Assembly (NCBI RefSeq): GCF_020614375.1
Contig: NZ_CP085328.1
Span: 423,260 to 487,259, forward strand
Direction: 5' to 3'
DNA length: 64,000 nucleotides
DNA from: Haladaptatus salinisoli
GTDB taxonomy: Archaea; Halobacteriota; Halobacteria; Halobacteriales; Haladaptataceae
Below the pieces are notes generated by a model. The model saw only the letters and a program-made list of their open reading frames with translations, was not told the origin of the DNA and ran no database searches. The position numbers were made by a program, and so were the translations under genes. Shown here piece by piece: positions 16,941 through 25,533 of this stretch (positions within the stretch are counted from its first letter, which is position 1; each line of letters opens with the position of its first letter).

Positions 16941-17255
16941 TAACTCATAGCCCGCTGGGTTTAGCATACTGATCACTCACTCGAAAAACGAGGAAAGAGT
17001 AAGGATAGGCAGTGAGTGCCATCGTAAAAGTGGGTCAAGAAAACGACTGATAATGACGGATGGAATCTCAATTGAGTGAGACACATTGTCGCTTAGACCA
17101 TAAGCGGCAGTGGAATTGGCCAGGTCCCCGCCCTCGGGGAAGCATATTTCATCCGGTTGTACCCCTCATCGCTTCTAAATCGGAGAATCTCCGATCTCAC
17201 CCCTCGTTTTGAGTGAACAGATCGAGATGGACTGCTAGCAGTCGGTTGTTCGCAG
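16941..17255. other. intergenic, no gene seen
   Basis: About 315 bases. Apart from the palindrome that follows, it contains only a few short GC hairpin-like runs (for example GGTCCCCGCCCTCGGGG near 17125). Confidence 0.45.
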
Positions 17256-17274
17256 GTTAGTATTCTATACTAAC
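17256..17274. promoter_or_regulatory. palindrome GTTAGTAT-TCT-ATACTAAC
   Basis: A perfect 8-bp dyad with a 3-base spacer. It ends 46 bases before the start at 17321 and about 15 bases before a TATA-like ATCGATTTATC, placing it as an upstream activator or operator site. Confidence 0.7.
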
Positions 17275-17320
17275 CGACACGCCCCATCGATTTATCGCCC
17301 CTCAGTCGCAACTCGGCACT

Positions 17321-17899
17321 ATGAGCGAATCTGATATGAAACGACTGTCGGTCGGGGATCGTGTGATCGACACCGAAGACGACGATCCAAGCGTGGGGGT
17401 TGTGGTGGCACGGCCACCGGAGCAGACAATCGCCGAGTGGGAATTTTCGACTGACGACGGCACGAAGACGACAGCAGACACAAATCCAGAATATCCGGCA
17501 GAGACCCAATTAGTCGTCATCGCGTTCAAGAACGCGCTCAATGGGTATTGGTCGGACTGGTACGAAGCCGATCCAGATGAGCTATACCAGGGTGTTCGTG
17601 AGAATGACGTCCATCATTACGGCTTTCCCGAACCACGACTCGCACTCGTCAGCGAGAGTGAAAGCGAAACACGAGAGGATACGGAGCCGACCGAGCAGCA
17701 AGCAGAACCACCGGAGCAATTCGAACCGATTATCGAACGGCTTGAGCAGAATGACTTCTCTGTTGCGTATGATGCAGACGCACAGGAGCTTCACGTCGAA
17801 AAGTTCGGCGTCGAGCATACCATCGACCCTGACGGAACAGTCCAGGGCGAGAGCGGGATCAAGGGACGGGTAGAGACGATTGTCAATCGCTTTCTCTAA
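17321..17899 (+). CDS. conserved haloarchaeal hypothetical protein
   Basis: A 192-residue acidic cytoplasmic protein. The N-terminal ~105 residues contain a beta-rich section (LSVGDRVIDTEDDDPSVGVVVARP, later AFKNALNGYWSDWYEADPDELY), which recalls SH3-like or KOW-like modules. An acidic, Gln/Pro-rich linker (TEPTEQQAEPPEQFEP) leads to a ~55-residue C-terminal domain (QNDFSVAYDADAQELHVEKFG). Function unknown. Its promoter carries the clearest copy of the GTTAGTAT palindrome. Confidence 0.75.
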   Translation: MSESDMKRLSVGDRVIDTEDDDPSVGVVVARPPEQTIAEWEFSTDDGTKTTADTNPEYPAETQLVVIAFKNALNGYWSDWYEADPDELYQGVRENDVHHYGFPEPRLALVSESESETREDTEPTEQQAEPPEQFEPIIERLEQNDFSVAYDADAQELHVEKFGVEHTIDPDGTVQGESGIKGRVETIVNRFL

Positions 17900-17943
17900 G
17901 CGAGCCAGTCATCATTTTGGTTCAAACGTCGGAAGCTCGGTAT

Positions 17944-18633
17944 TCACTTCGAGGTGAATTCACCAAGTCCCGATTGTTCGTGCTCCAACGGTTCAATGAC
18001 TGATGGATCGTTGTGACTTGGATTGTTGACGCGCGTCGAGATCTCATACGCGGCCAAGTCATCCTCCGGATACGGTTGACACAACGCTTCGCGCTCGTCT
18101 GGGCTAGCCGAAAGCCACCGCTTTTCGTCATCACTTGCGAGCACGACGGGCATGCGATTGTGGATTGGCTTCATCACCTCGTTGGGTTCAGTCGTCAGGA
18201 TCGTCACACACGGAATCGCTTGGTCGTCACCTTCCCACATCTCCCAAAGCCCGGCCATCGCGAATGCCGGAGTGTCCTCGCGATACACGCGATAGGGCTG
18301 CTTTGGTCCACCATTCTGTTTCTGCCACTCGTAGAACCCGGACGACAGAACGAGACATGGCCGTGACTCCCATGCATCTTGGAAGACGCGTTTTTCGCCG
18401 GCCGTTTCGGAGCGGGCGTTGATGATTCCTTCTTCGGGCTCGTCAGCCCAGAAGGGAATTAGCCCCCAGTGGTACTGGTCGATCTCATCGGTCACCTCAT
18501 TCGTAATGACTTCTAAGAGTTCTCCGGGAGCGATGTTGTATCGTGGTGTATACCCGCCATCGGTGACAACTCGTGCGTCGAAGCGGTCTTCGAGGTCTTG
18601 TTGTTGGATGAAGAGTGCAGTTCGCCCACACAT
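17944..18633 (-). CDS. SRAP/HMCES (YedK-like) abasic-site protein
   Basis: A 229-residue SOS-response-associated peptidase family protein. It binds abasic sites in single-stranded DNA and forms a thiazolidine crosslink through its N-terminal Cys, protecting replication forks. Diagnostic residues are present: MCGR at the N-terminus (catalytic Cys2 after Met removal), RYNIAPG, the NARSET loop with Asn, the SGFYEW motif with Glu, and HNRMPV with His. Length and motif order are normal. No LexA exists in archaea, so regulation differs from bacteria. Confidence 0.95.
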   Translation of the reverse strand: MCGRTALFIQQQDLEDRFDARVVTDGGYTPRYNIAPGELLEVITNEVTDEIDQYHWGLIPFWADEPEEGIINARSETAGEKRVFQDAWESRPCLVLSSGFYEWQKQNGGPKQPYRVYREDTPAFAMAGLWEMWEGDDQAIPCVTILTTEPNEVMKPIHNRMPVVLASDDEKRWLSASPDEREALCQPYPEDDLAAYEISTRVNNPSHNDPSVIEPLEHEQSGLGEFTSK

Positions 18634-18823
18634 AGCTCAGATACGCTCTACAGACCCATCAACGTATGGAAGGAAAGATTCGAAGCCTGGTCATGCCGAC
18701 ATAAGCTTCATATAGTTGATTCGGATATCCATTTGAATAGAGCTCCGTGAGGGTGAGGATGTCACCAACTGTGAGCGAGGACACCGTGTAAGACTATAAA
18801 CGACGAGCGCATAGACACGCACA

Positions 18824-19123
18824 ATGACCGAAATCGTTTCAACGGATGACACACTTGGCGGCGCGCCCCGTATCAAGGGCCGACGCATTGGTGTCCATCA
18901 CATCACGACCCGCGTCTTTGACGGCGATGTCCCACCCGAGCAGGTCGCTGCCGAGTACGACCTTGAGCTCGCTGATGTCTACCGTGCACTCACTTACTAC
19001 TATGATCATCCGGAGGAAATCCGTAAACTCCAGGAACGGCACCCTAGCCCGCCAGACGACGTGCGGGTGTTCCAGAGTCCAGAGGACTTTGAACAGCGCG
19101 ACACATCACCGAAAGAAGCGTGA
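18824..19123 (+). CDS. DUF433 antitoxin-like protein
   Basis: A 99-residue DUF433 protein (winged or homeodomain-like HTH): STDDTLGGAPRIKGRRIGVHHI, then VPPEQVAAEYDLELADVYRALTYYYDHPEEI. DUF433 genes normally sit before a DUF5615/PIN-like nuclease and act as antitoxin and autorepressor. This is the case here: the downstream gene's GTG start overlaps its TGA by four bases. Confidence 0.9.
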   Translation: MTEIVSTDDTLGGAPRIKGRRIGVHHITTRVFDGDVPPEQVAAEYDLELADVYRALTYYYDHPEEIRKLQERHPSPPDDVRVFQSPEDFEQRDTSPKEA

Positions 19124-19455
19124 AATTCATCGCTGACGAACACATTCCTCCTGCCTTCGTTACTGCATTGCGTGGTGAAGGCTACGACGTGACCACGGTT
19201 GGGGATGTGCTTGATCTCGGATCAGATGATGAGTCGATCCTTGCGTATGCACGAGAGGAAAATCGTGTTGTCCTCAGTGCGGATACTGACTTTTGGGGTG
19301 CTGACCCGACACTTGATCTTACTGATCACCCAGGAGTCCTCGCCTGCAATGTCAACGCCCCACCCGGCGATATTGCAGCTGCTGTTCGACAACTAGATGC
19401 GATGAGCAGTGATCTTACTGACACCGTCATTTTTATTCCAAGTCACTGGGTGTGA
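19120..19455 (+). CDS. DUF5615 PIN-like toxin nuclease
   Basis: A 111-residue Mut7-C/PIN-like nuclease. The conserved acidic residues are in MKFIADEHIPPAF (Asp6, Glu7), GSDDESILAYAREENRVVLSADTDFW (the D-x-D-F motif), and the C-terminal TVIFIPSHWV. It starts with GTG inside the antitoxin stop (GTGA). Predicted RNase toxin of a type II pair with the DUF433 protein. Confidence 0.9.
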   Translation: MKFIADEHIPPAFVTALRGEGYDVTTVGDVLDLGSDDESILAYAREENRVVLSADTDFWGADPTLDLTDHPGVLACNVNAPPGDIAAAVRQLDAMSSDLTDTVIFIPSHWV

Positions 19456-19786
19456 GTTCAAACCACCAAGATAATCTATCTCGAGTATTCTGACATCTTT
19501 GGTGATCCAGCAGTTGTGGCTGCCGCACGAGATGCGCTCTCGTCAGCGCAGCTCTTCTATGATGGCGGGATTCACGATTACAATTCAGTCTATGAGATGG
19601 CGAGTGTTGCAGATACAATCATTGTCGACTATGTACTCCCTGCGCCCGGATCAAGGCGATCGAGGAAACCGTTCGCGGAGCAACGGATGCGCAGTACGAG
19701 ACATAATTGTGCTCTCTCCGTTTGAAATGGTGAGCGAGGAGATCAAGAGTGCGCACCTGCAATTAGTCGCTCTTTGGTTAGTATGA
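19456..19786 (+). pseudogene. frameshifted conserved gene of unknown function
   Basis: The frame after the toxin stop reads [23 protein letters not shown] and [22 protein letters not shown] without an ATG. The C-terminal end [19 protein letters not shown] lies in a different frame and stops inside the palindrome at 19777-19795. One indel and loss of the start are needed to explain this. Family not recognised. Confidence 0.55.
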
Positions 19787-19795
19787 GCTACTAAC
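19777..19795. promoter_or_regulatory. palindrome GTTAGTAT-GAG-CTACTAAC
   Basis: Same dyad as at 17256 with one arm mismatch. It is followed at once by the duplicated promoter-like module at 19797. Confidence 0.6.
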
Positions 19796-19796
19796 A

Positions 19797-19833
19797 ACTA
19801 TCGCCCACCGATTTAACCCGTACGGGCACAACC
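19797..19833 (+). repeat. promoter-like module, copy 1
   Basis: A 37-base block containing CACCGATTTAACCCG (TATA-like) and the dyad CCCGTACGGG. It recurs at 20726-20763 with one mismatch. It is followed at 19846 by a GTG mini-frame of only about 20 codons. Confidence 0.65.
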
Positions 19834-19944
19834 GATAGATGTGAGCGAAAATGTCGCACTCATTGCCCGGATTATTTTCCCGGGAGATCGTCTACACATC
19901 TAGTGCGTTGAAATCGCTATCGACTCCTCAATTTCTATATTGAA

Positions 19945-20100
19945 TCAAAGATACAGCGGGAGAAGATCACCGTCATGGAGATCATCAGGCGGCGTATCAA
20001 CCCACCGTGCTAAGACTCTCTCTTCGCCACTCACACCAAGCTGTGATACATCTGGAATTTCCCCCTCATCGAATGTCGAATACACGATGAATTGCGCTGA
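19945..20100 (-). pseudogene. C-terminal fragment of a conserved haloarchaeal protein
   Basis: The minus-strand frame FIVYSTFDEGEIPDVSQLG ... RVLARWVDTPPDDLHDGDLLP ends TGA. It follows the HTH remnant in another frame, so two unrelated gene pieces have been joined. Confidence 0.5.
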
Positions 20101-20302
20101 AAAACCATTCCTCACTCTCGTTTTCAGTCACATACGACTGCTCAAGTTTGAAGGCAAGTTCGAGTGACGGCTCATATCGCCCCTCTTCAATTACATTGAT
20201 TGTCTGTCGCGAGACGTCGACTTCAGTCGCCAGTTCCTGCTGGGTGAGGGCCCGCTTTGCTCGCCAGACCTTCAGTGTATTATCCAGGGGTTTGACCCCA
20301 AG
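20066..20302 (-). pseudogene. XRE-type HTH regulator remnant
   Basis: The frame TLKVWRAKRALTQQELATEVDVSRQ ... EEGRYEPSLELAFKLE is a classic small HTH_3 regulator that normally follows a DUF2178 membrane gene, as here. No in-frame start remains (TGA lies directly upstream) and the C-terminus is replaced by foreign sequence. Confidence 0.7.
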
Positions 20303-20689
20303 TCACATCCGTCGTTTGAGCAGGACGTGACTCGCGCTCTGAAGCAAAATCCCCCCAGCGCCGAGCAACGCAAACGCTCCCGGCGGCAGTCTCATATCGG
20401 TGAAGAACCCGATACTCCAAATCACGAAGATCGACGAAATAAGAATCCAGAAGACAACCCAGCCCGATTGATATTGGATTGCCATCTGCCGTTCGTCGTA
20501 CTCACCCTCACTATAGCGTATTCTCTCGAACCAGAGTCTGCCGATGCTCAGGAGAACGCCGCCAGCGATGGCGAGCCCCACGATGAGGCCCCTGGTTGCT
20601 CGCGACTCGAGGCCTGCCGGAACGAACGTAATCAGGACGAAGCCGATTCCGAGGACCGCAATCGCACCAATCCGTTGGATAGAGTACAT
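20303..20689 (-). CDS. DUF2178 membrane protein
   Basis: A 128-residue protein with four predicted membrane segments (about residues 5-25, 33-52, 75-95, 100-120) and a hydrophilic loop containing SEGEYDERQMAIQYQSG, the family hallmark. DUF2178 is usually paired with a small HTH regulator and may form a membrane-bound sensor pair. Here the partner is broken, so the function may be lost. Confidence 0.85.
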   Translation of the reverse strand: MYSIQRIGAIAVLGIGFVLITFVPAGLESRATRGLIVGLAIAGGVLLSIGRLWFERIRYSEGEYDERQMAIQYQSGWVVFWILISSIFVIWSIGFFTDMRLPPGAFALLGAGGILLQSASHVLLKRRM

Positions 20690-20725
20690 GATATAGAATT
20701 ATACTCTCCAAAAGTATTAAAAAAC

Positions 20726-20763
20726 CACTATCGCCCACCGATTTAACCCGTTCGGGCACAACC
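20726..20763 (+). repeat. promoter-like module, copy 2
   Basis: Matches the module at 19797-19833 with one substitution (TTCGGG for TACGGG). It precedes the 35-codon frame at 20771 but lacks an intact palindrome upstream. Confidence 0.65.
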
Positions 20764-20770
20764 ACTCGAT

Positions 20771-20878
20771 ATGAATGCCGAGGGATTGTCCAGCGTGCTG
20801 CGACGAATTGGAAGTGGACTGGTTGAGGCCAACAGACTATCTTCCATGAATCAGCAGCAGGACTGTCATTGGAGGTGA
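20771..20878 (+). CDS. possible 35-residue protein
   Basis: MNAEGLSSVLRRIGSGLVEA..., stop TGA. The promoter-like module upstream favours transcription. No homology recognised; it may be the stub of a deleted gene. Confidence 0.3.
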   Translation: MNAEGLSSVLRRIGSGLVEANRLSSMNQQQDCHWR

Positions 20879-21209
20879 GTCAATAGGACTGTCCGGGAGA
20901 GCAAGAGTGATTGTGGAAGGAGAGAGCGTCTCCCAATAGTGGACAGCTGATTTACTCCGGAACTGTGGTGTGGTACAAGTGGACTGTCAGGCTGGCTGGT
21001 GCTAGTTGACTGTGCTGTTGGATTTCACTTGAAAGACGGGGTGGTTCACGCTGGGTTGGGCACTGTTTCTGCCGGCTGACTGTCCACTGAGTGGGATGAT
21101 TTGTGAGTGGTGATGGACTAGTGGGTTGGTGGTAGGCGTGGGCGGATGCGGTTATCGAGAGAATAGGATATGTGGGTCGTACACATTCTTTATCTTATCC
21201 CATTTGTTC
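20879..21209. other. G/T-rich stretch with repeated GACTGT
   Basis: No gene. GGACTGTC or GACTGT occurs about six times between 20860 and 21085, and the plus strand is rich in G and T. May be a decayed gene or RNA. Confidence 0.4.
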
Positions 21210-21485
21210 TCATGCAAGTACTCGTCGAGCAAGCCGATAGAGGACTGCGAGGACGATTGCCTCAGCGAGGAGTCCAATACCCGCTATCACATAGAAGAGC
21301 AGCCCACTTCCAATCCAACCGAAGTAGATGTTTCGGAGCGCAGATGCAAAGAGGACTGCAAGATACGTCAAGACTGTCCCGCCGCTGAAGACCCACGATA
21401 GAACGAGGAGACCGACAAAAATGACGGCGATATCTCTTACGAACGATTTGCTAATTGGCCCTCGTGTTGTGGTGCGGACGGACAT
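21210..21485 (-). CDS. small membrane protein
   Basis: A 91-residue protein starting MSVRTTTRGPISKSF, with two or three hydrophobic segments (IAVIFVGLLVLSWVF, LTYLAVLFASAL, FYVIAGIGLLAEAIVLAVLY) and a basic C-terminus (YRLARRVLA). Function unknown. Composition fits a haloarchaeal membrane protein. Confidence 0.55.
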   Translation of the reverse strand: MSVRTTTRGPISKSFVRDIAVIFVGLLVLSWVFSGGTVLTYLAVLFASALRNIYFGWIGSGLLFYVIAGIGLLAEAIVLAVLYRLARRVLA

Positions 21486-21580
21486 AAGCAAGGCTAGTAC
21501 GTTCGCCAAGACGATAATAATTTCTGCGACACAACAGATCTAATTTAGAATGGACTCGCACCCAATGAGTATGAGATTCC

Positions 21581-21694
21581 CATGACACTCACGGCTTACG
21601 ATACCTACACGAGTGCTGAAAGTCCGACAGGGAACAAGAACATCTACTACTCCCTGTTGCACAAAGCAGGCGTGGACACACCTGGTCTCAAGTG
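21581..21694 (+). pseudogene. short fragment, family not recognised
   Basis: A 37-codon frame starting MTLTAYDTYTSAESPTGN. The composition looks coding but the length suggests a stub of a larger gene. Confidence 0.25.
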
Positions 21695-21722
21695 AAATAC
21701 GCCAGGTAGAGAGCTACGAATT

Positions 21723-22106
21723 CTAATCGTCCCCATTGTCCTTCTTGTCCCCATTACCAGCGATTGATTCTGACTGTAGCAATGCCTCAACACGTGGTTC
21801 TTCAATATACGAAATAAGTTGGAGTGAGGAGTTGTACTCAATGAGGCCATAGTCCGCTAGTTTCGGAAGCTGGAAATGATGTAGCTGCATCAAGAGACGG
21901 TCTCGCTCGGTAGATTGCATTGTCTTAGTTGTCGCATTATCGGAAGCAGATGTGTATAGATGCTCTAGAAGTGCTGCAAGCGGAACAGGCTGGTCAGCAT
22001 TCGCGATGAGATAGCGGAGAATTTGTCGTCGTTGTGTATCAGCGAGGAGCTTCAATAACTCGTCGAGCGACGGCCGCGGGTCGTCATCGTCCGAAGAAGA
22101 GCCCAT
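21723..22106 (-). CDS. DUF7344 winged-helix regulator
   Basis: A 127-residue protein. It has an acidic start (MGSSSDDDDPRPS), core LDELLKLLADTQRRQILRYLI, signature QLHHFQLPKLADYGLIEYNSS, and a Lys/Asp-rich tail. It lies downstream of, and on the same strand as, the Bat-type gene at 22202-22861 with a 95-base gap. This is the second DUF7344-Bat pair. Confidence 0.87.
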   Translation of the reverse strand: MGSSSDDDDPRPSLDELLKLLADTQRRQILRYLIANADQPVPLAALLEHLYTSASDNATTKTMQSTERDRLLMQLHHFQLPKLADYGLIEYNSSLQLISYIEEPRVEALLQSESIAGNGDKKDNGDD

Positions 22107-22201
22107 CTTGTGGATACTATTAGGGAGTGTTCTATAAGCCCTCGGTCTGTTCTAACAAAGTTATTTAAACCAACCGGGGGAAATGAGAGCGAGTCTACAG
22201 T

Positions 22202-22861
22202 TCAGCGGTCGGATGCACTGAACAACACATACTCCACGATCGCTTCGATGCCGTTTCGAATTCGATTGGACAACGACTGCTGGGTGATATCGAGTTCTGT
22301 CGCCAATTCCGAGAGTGTCACCTGCCGCGGCGTCGTGAAATACCCACGTTGGAACGCAAGCACGAGTGCTTCACGTTGCTTCTCGGTGATGACGGTTGCG
22401 AGTTTCGATACACCAGCATTATTTAGCGACTGCATCTTGCCGAGTGTGTACTCAATCTCGTTGTCCCGGCTCACGTTGTGAAATCGCGTCAGATGGTCGT
22501 GCGAGGGGAACAACAATTCAAACTCCCAATCGTCGTTGCCATATCCGTGTGCACTCCGAATAATCCCTTCTGCGGTCGTGAGTGCTCCGAAAAAGGCACC
22601 AGCTGGAATATCCCAATGAAGGAGGTACAAGCGACGGTCATCCACCTGGTCGATCGCAACAAGTTGCTGGACATTGTTATCGTTTCGAACGCGCTGTTCG
22701 AAGGTCTCCAAGTCGCCGTTCCAGGCCCAGAAGATGGGAACCACATCTGCACCGACAGGGACGACTCGTTCGAATTCGATATGGAGGTTGGTTCCGGCGG
22801 TGAGCATCATCCCTAACGGGAAGTTCTCTGGAGGAAGCGACAGCTCAACAGTGACCGCCAT
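22202..22861 (-). CDS. Bat-type regulator (sensor + HTH_10)
   Basis: A 219-residue protein. The sensor-like domain has LPPENFPLGMMLTAG, FERVVPVGADVVPIFWAW and WEFELLFPSHDHLTRFH. The C-terminal HTH_10 has TEKQREALVLAFQRGYFTTPRQ and ATELDITQQSLSNRIRNG. It is first in a probable operon with the DUF7344 gene. The start MAVTVELSLP is preceded by an AT-rich TATA-like stretch. Confidence 0.9.
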   Translation of the reverse strand: MAVTVELSLPPENFPLGMMLTAGTNLHIEFERVVPVGADVVPIFWAWNGDLETFEQRVRNDNNVQQLVAIDQVDDRRLYLLHWDIPAGAFFGALTTAEGIIRSAHGYGNDDWEFELLFPSHDHLTRFHNVSRDNEIEYTLGKMQSLNNAGVSKLATVITEKQREALVLAFQRGYFTTPRQVTLSELATELDITQQSLSNRIRNGIEAIVEYVLFSASDR

Positions 22862-23269
22862 ATATCGACTACTCTGTATAGCATCTTAGTAATTTGGTGG
22901 GAGACGGGAGTCTGTGCCGTTTTTTGAGGGGAGGCATCAACGAGTAGTCCATTCCAACTGTTGGAGACTCCAAATTAACCTACTGCCGCTTATACTCTCA
23001 ACCGGCAGTCAATCGCCTCAAATCAAGCAAATCACGAAAATCACCTCACCGCTGGCTCACGTTCTACTTCGGTTATAGAATCAATCAGTCATCTCGAAAC
23101 CGGACGAAATCTCACCAATCGGACCACTTTCCCGTGGATTGGACGGCATCTCAAAAATCCAGTCATCCAACTATAGTTCTGTGTCACCGTCTCGTCGATA
23201 TCAACTGGAGAACCCTTACTAGATACCGGGATTTGCCTCTTTCTCCTGCCATACTATTGATTTAGGGAT
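22862..23269. other. intergenic, no gene seen
   Basis: About 400 bases between divergent genes. It contains TACTGCCGCTTATAC near 22980, similar to the promoter-like part of the repeats at 50108 and 52996. Otherwise featureless. Confidence 0.45.
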
Positions 23270-23809
23270 ATGGAACGCGTATACGGTACGATGCCGTCTG
23301 ATGACCAAAGCCCCGATCATGAGGGATATACTTCGATCGAAGCGGCGGATCGTGATGTTCCCTTCACACTCGGGAGGCCAACTGCGCTTCCGAGGGGGTA
23401 TCGACGGATTCAACTCCATGTCCAAGAAGCCAGCGAGCTCGGTCACTTTGGAATGAGTGCCTGGATGGTATTTGAGAGTGAAAGCGGCGATCCGAGCGAA
23501 CATCTTGCTGTTACTGCTCGTGCAGCTGATGATCCAAGTGTTCCTGGCCATCCATATGGCGTTGATGAAGAAGTCATGGTGAATGGGTGTCCTGGCACAT
23601 ATGCAATGACAGACCATTTGGAGGTGAGTCCAGCCCCACCTGAAGACGAATTTGTTGAAGTAGATTCTCTACCACCTGGAGCATCTGTTGCACCACCAGA
23701 GAGGCAAAAGGGAGTTCTCGAATTCATTGACGAGAGTGGGACGTATTATTATCTAATAGGCCCGTTTGATCGCGACGAGTTGGTTCGCATTGCAGAGTCA
23801 ATTGACTAA
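23270..23809 (+). CDS. conserved hypothetical protein
   Basis: A 179-residue acidic, soluble protein without signal peptide. Its middle is beta-rich: VPFTLGRPTALPRGYRRIQL resembles the DUF4367-type pattern in which a protein is fitted with a threshold-like beta module, and GMSAWMVFESESGD, GTYAMTDH and YYYLIGPFDRDELVRIAESI follow. That assignment is tentative. An internal ATG at 23291 (MPSDDQSPD) may be the true start. Confidence 0.65.
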   Translation: MERVYGTMPSDDQSPDHEGYTSIEAADRDVPFTLGRPTALPRGYRRIQLHVQEASELGHFGMSAWMVFESESGDPSEHLAVTARAADDPSVPGHPYGVDEEVMVNGCPGTYAMTDHLEVSPAPPEDEFVEVDSLPPGASVAPPERQKGVLEFIDESGTYYYLIGPFDRDELVRIAESID

Positions 23810-23849
23810 TGGCCAAATGAGAGGGTTGTTGATGTGAGGGGGATTCGAT

Positions 23850-23868
23850 GTTAGTATGATCCACTAAC
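23850..23868. promoter_or_regulatory. palindrome GTTAGTAT-GAT-CCACTAAC
   Basis: One-mismatch copy of the recurrent dyad. No gene starts within 700 bases on the plus strand. The minus-strand gene at 23809 ends beside it, so this copy may be orphaned. Confidence 0.55.
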
Positions 23869-23987
23869 CAGAGTATGTACTTTGCATCTAAGCCAATAGC
23901 GATGGTTAGAACTCAATCAGGAAGCAGTAGCCTGCAAAAATTTTCCTCATATCTCTCCGTTATCGCGAGAACTACTTAAAACGAAAT

Positions 23988-24473
23988 TTATGGATACGTC
24001 TGTTTGGTGCCTCCTTCCCAATGGGTGAGGATGGCTGTTGTTGGCACCTGCTCATCGTGAGGCACCCGAAGAAGTTTCGCATACGGTACCCAGTCATTGG
24101 TTTGACCGGGGTGAGCAATGCAGGTATACGCATTGAAGGTAGTCGCGTTTTTTCGCTCAACGCCGAGTATCTGGAGTGGGCTTGACTCACCTGATGTGCC
24201 AACTTGGATGCCGAGTACTACCTTGTTGTCAAGCTCTGTATCTTTCACCCACTGTTTAGCTGCGCCACCAAAGACCCGCGAGTTGAATCGATTCGTTTCA
24301 TCACGGTCAGTAACGAGGACGGCTCCTTCCCCGATAAAGAGTGAAGTTGCATCTCGTTTTTCGTATGAAAGTTCGTCTTCCAGAGTTGGATTTGGACAAT
24401 CAGAGGCCAAAAGGGACAGACAGCCATTACTGAGCGTGAGGGCAGTCGTAGAGAGAAATACACGGCGTTTCAT
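23988..24473 (-). CDS. Tat-exported lipoprotein, function unknown
   Basis: A 161-residue protein. The signal MKRRVFLSTTALTLSNGC has the twin-arginine start and a lipobox-like SNGC, so it would be membrane-anchored outside the cell. The mature part contains several Cys (DCPNP, YTCIAHPGQ) and mixed strands, with no recognised domain. AT-rich for the region. The start is unambiguous. Confidence 0.72.
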   Translation of the reverse strand: MKRRVFLSTTALTLSNGCLSLLASDCPNPTLEDELSYEKRDATSLFIGEGAVLVTDRDETNRFNSRVFGGAAKQWVKDTELDNKVVLGIQVGTSGESSPLQILGVERKNATTFNAYTCIAHPGQTNDWVPYAKLLRVPHDEQVPTTAILTHWEGGTKQTYP

Positions 24474-24632
24474 AGCCTGATATCCGTGTAGTCAAGAATA
24501 AGCTTCGTGGTGAGTGAAATAACTCTTTGACATTACTCGCAGTTGTCATCGAATCGGCAGTCACAGCACCGTCACTCACTGTCGTGTGTGCCAAGGCATA
24601 ACGTAAAGCCATCGACACACCTCTTAGAAACT

Positions 24633-24995
24633 ATGAACAACCACACATCCATAACCCGATCCGCATGGACAACCCGGTCGACGCTCGTACTCTTTGGCTT
24701 TCTCGCACTAACGTCACAGCTCCCTGCTGTCGTTGATATCTACAGCACTGTGGTCTTTCGACTGCTCTTCATTCCGGCGTATCTTGTTTCAGTTCTCGTC
24801 TACGAGGGGCTTGGACTCGAACACATCATCTATGCCCTTGATGCACAGATTCCAGGGAAGCAACCGTATTTGTGGGAAAGCGGGCAGATCATTACGTATT
24901 ATCTCTTTGCGGTGAGTGCAACATGGCTTGGACGACGGCTTGAGACCCTCAGCCAGAAGCCGAATCATCAAACGTCAAGCAACAAAGGAGGGTAA
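24633..24995 (+). CDS. membrane protein, hypothetical
   Basis: A 120-residue protein with about three membrane segments (STLVLFGFLALTSQL, VVFRLLFIPAYLVSVLVY, ITYYLFAVSATWLG) and a hydrophilic tail. Probably co-transcribed with the next membrane gene four bases downstream. Unknown function. Start MNNHTSITRS chosen over upstream frame extension. Confidence 0.6.
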   Translation: MNNHTSITRSAWTTRSTLVLFGFLALTSQLPAVVDIYSTVVFRLLFIPAYLVSVLVYEGLGLEHIIYALDAQIPGKQPYLWESGQIITYYLFAVSATWLGRRLETLSQKPNHQTSSNKGG

Positions 24996-24999
24996 CTCC

Positions 25000-25263
25000 A
25001 TGACCATCCGATACACCATTGCAGCAGCGTTCCTGTTGGTTGGCATTCTACTGGTAGTCATGAGTCTGCTTAGCCCACCAAAAGTAACAGCAATGGGCTG
25101 TTCGGAAACATACACGGGTCCAGACACCCCTCCTGAACGACACTGTACAAAAACGACAGGTATCGCGATAGGGCAGTTAATATATGTCTTAGGAATCGGT
25201 GTGGGTGCGATTGGGATTGGGTGTGCGCTCACTTTTAGTGATGCGCTATTCAACCGTACGTAG
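25000..25263 (+). CDS. membrane protein, hypothetical
   Basis: An 87-residue protein. A strong Shine-Dalgarno-like GGAGG (24986-24990) lies before its ATG, unusual here where most genes are leaderless and consistent with internal position in an operon. Two membrane helices (AAAFLLVGILLVVMSLL and IAIGQLIYVLGIGVGAIGIG) flank an external loop with two Cys (MGCSET, RHCTKT). Confidence 0.62.
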   Translation: MTIRYTIAAAFLLVGILLVVMSLLSPPKVTAMGCSETYTGPDTPPERHCTKTTGIAIGQLIYVLGIGVGAIGIGCALTFSDALFNRT

Positions 25264-25324
25264 GCACCCATTTTCCATCTAACCCATCAGTCTCGATCGA
25301 TATTCGATTGATCGAGTTCATCAA

Positions 25325-25533
25325 TCAGTCATACGTGAGCACCGCTGGTGCACCCTCAGTGAGGTCGATCAGCAGCCATGTATCCCCGTCATTGTCGAGC
25401 ACTCGCGTGGCAAGCGGCTCAGCATCGATCACGTCGTCCCGTGTCTCCTCCAGGACGATCGCAAGCTTGCTATGGAGCGTATCGAACAGGGCCGTCTCAC
25501 GGAGCAGACACGGAGGTTGTGCTCCGAATCAGT
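25325..25533 (-). pseudogene. C-terminal fragment of a conserved protein
   Basis: Frame LRETALFDTLHSKLAIVLEE ... DGDTWLLIDLTEGAPAVLTYD, stop TGA. No start; TGA upstream in frame. Looks like the end of a haloarchaeal acidic protein. Confidence 0.5.

Noticed and set aside
18735..18775. GGATGTCACC near the DUF433 promoter as another TnpB-element end
   Set aside because: Only the last few bases resemble the right end; no hairpin stem is present.
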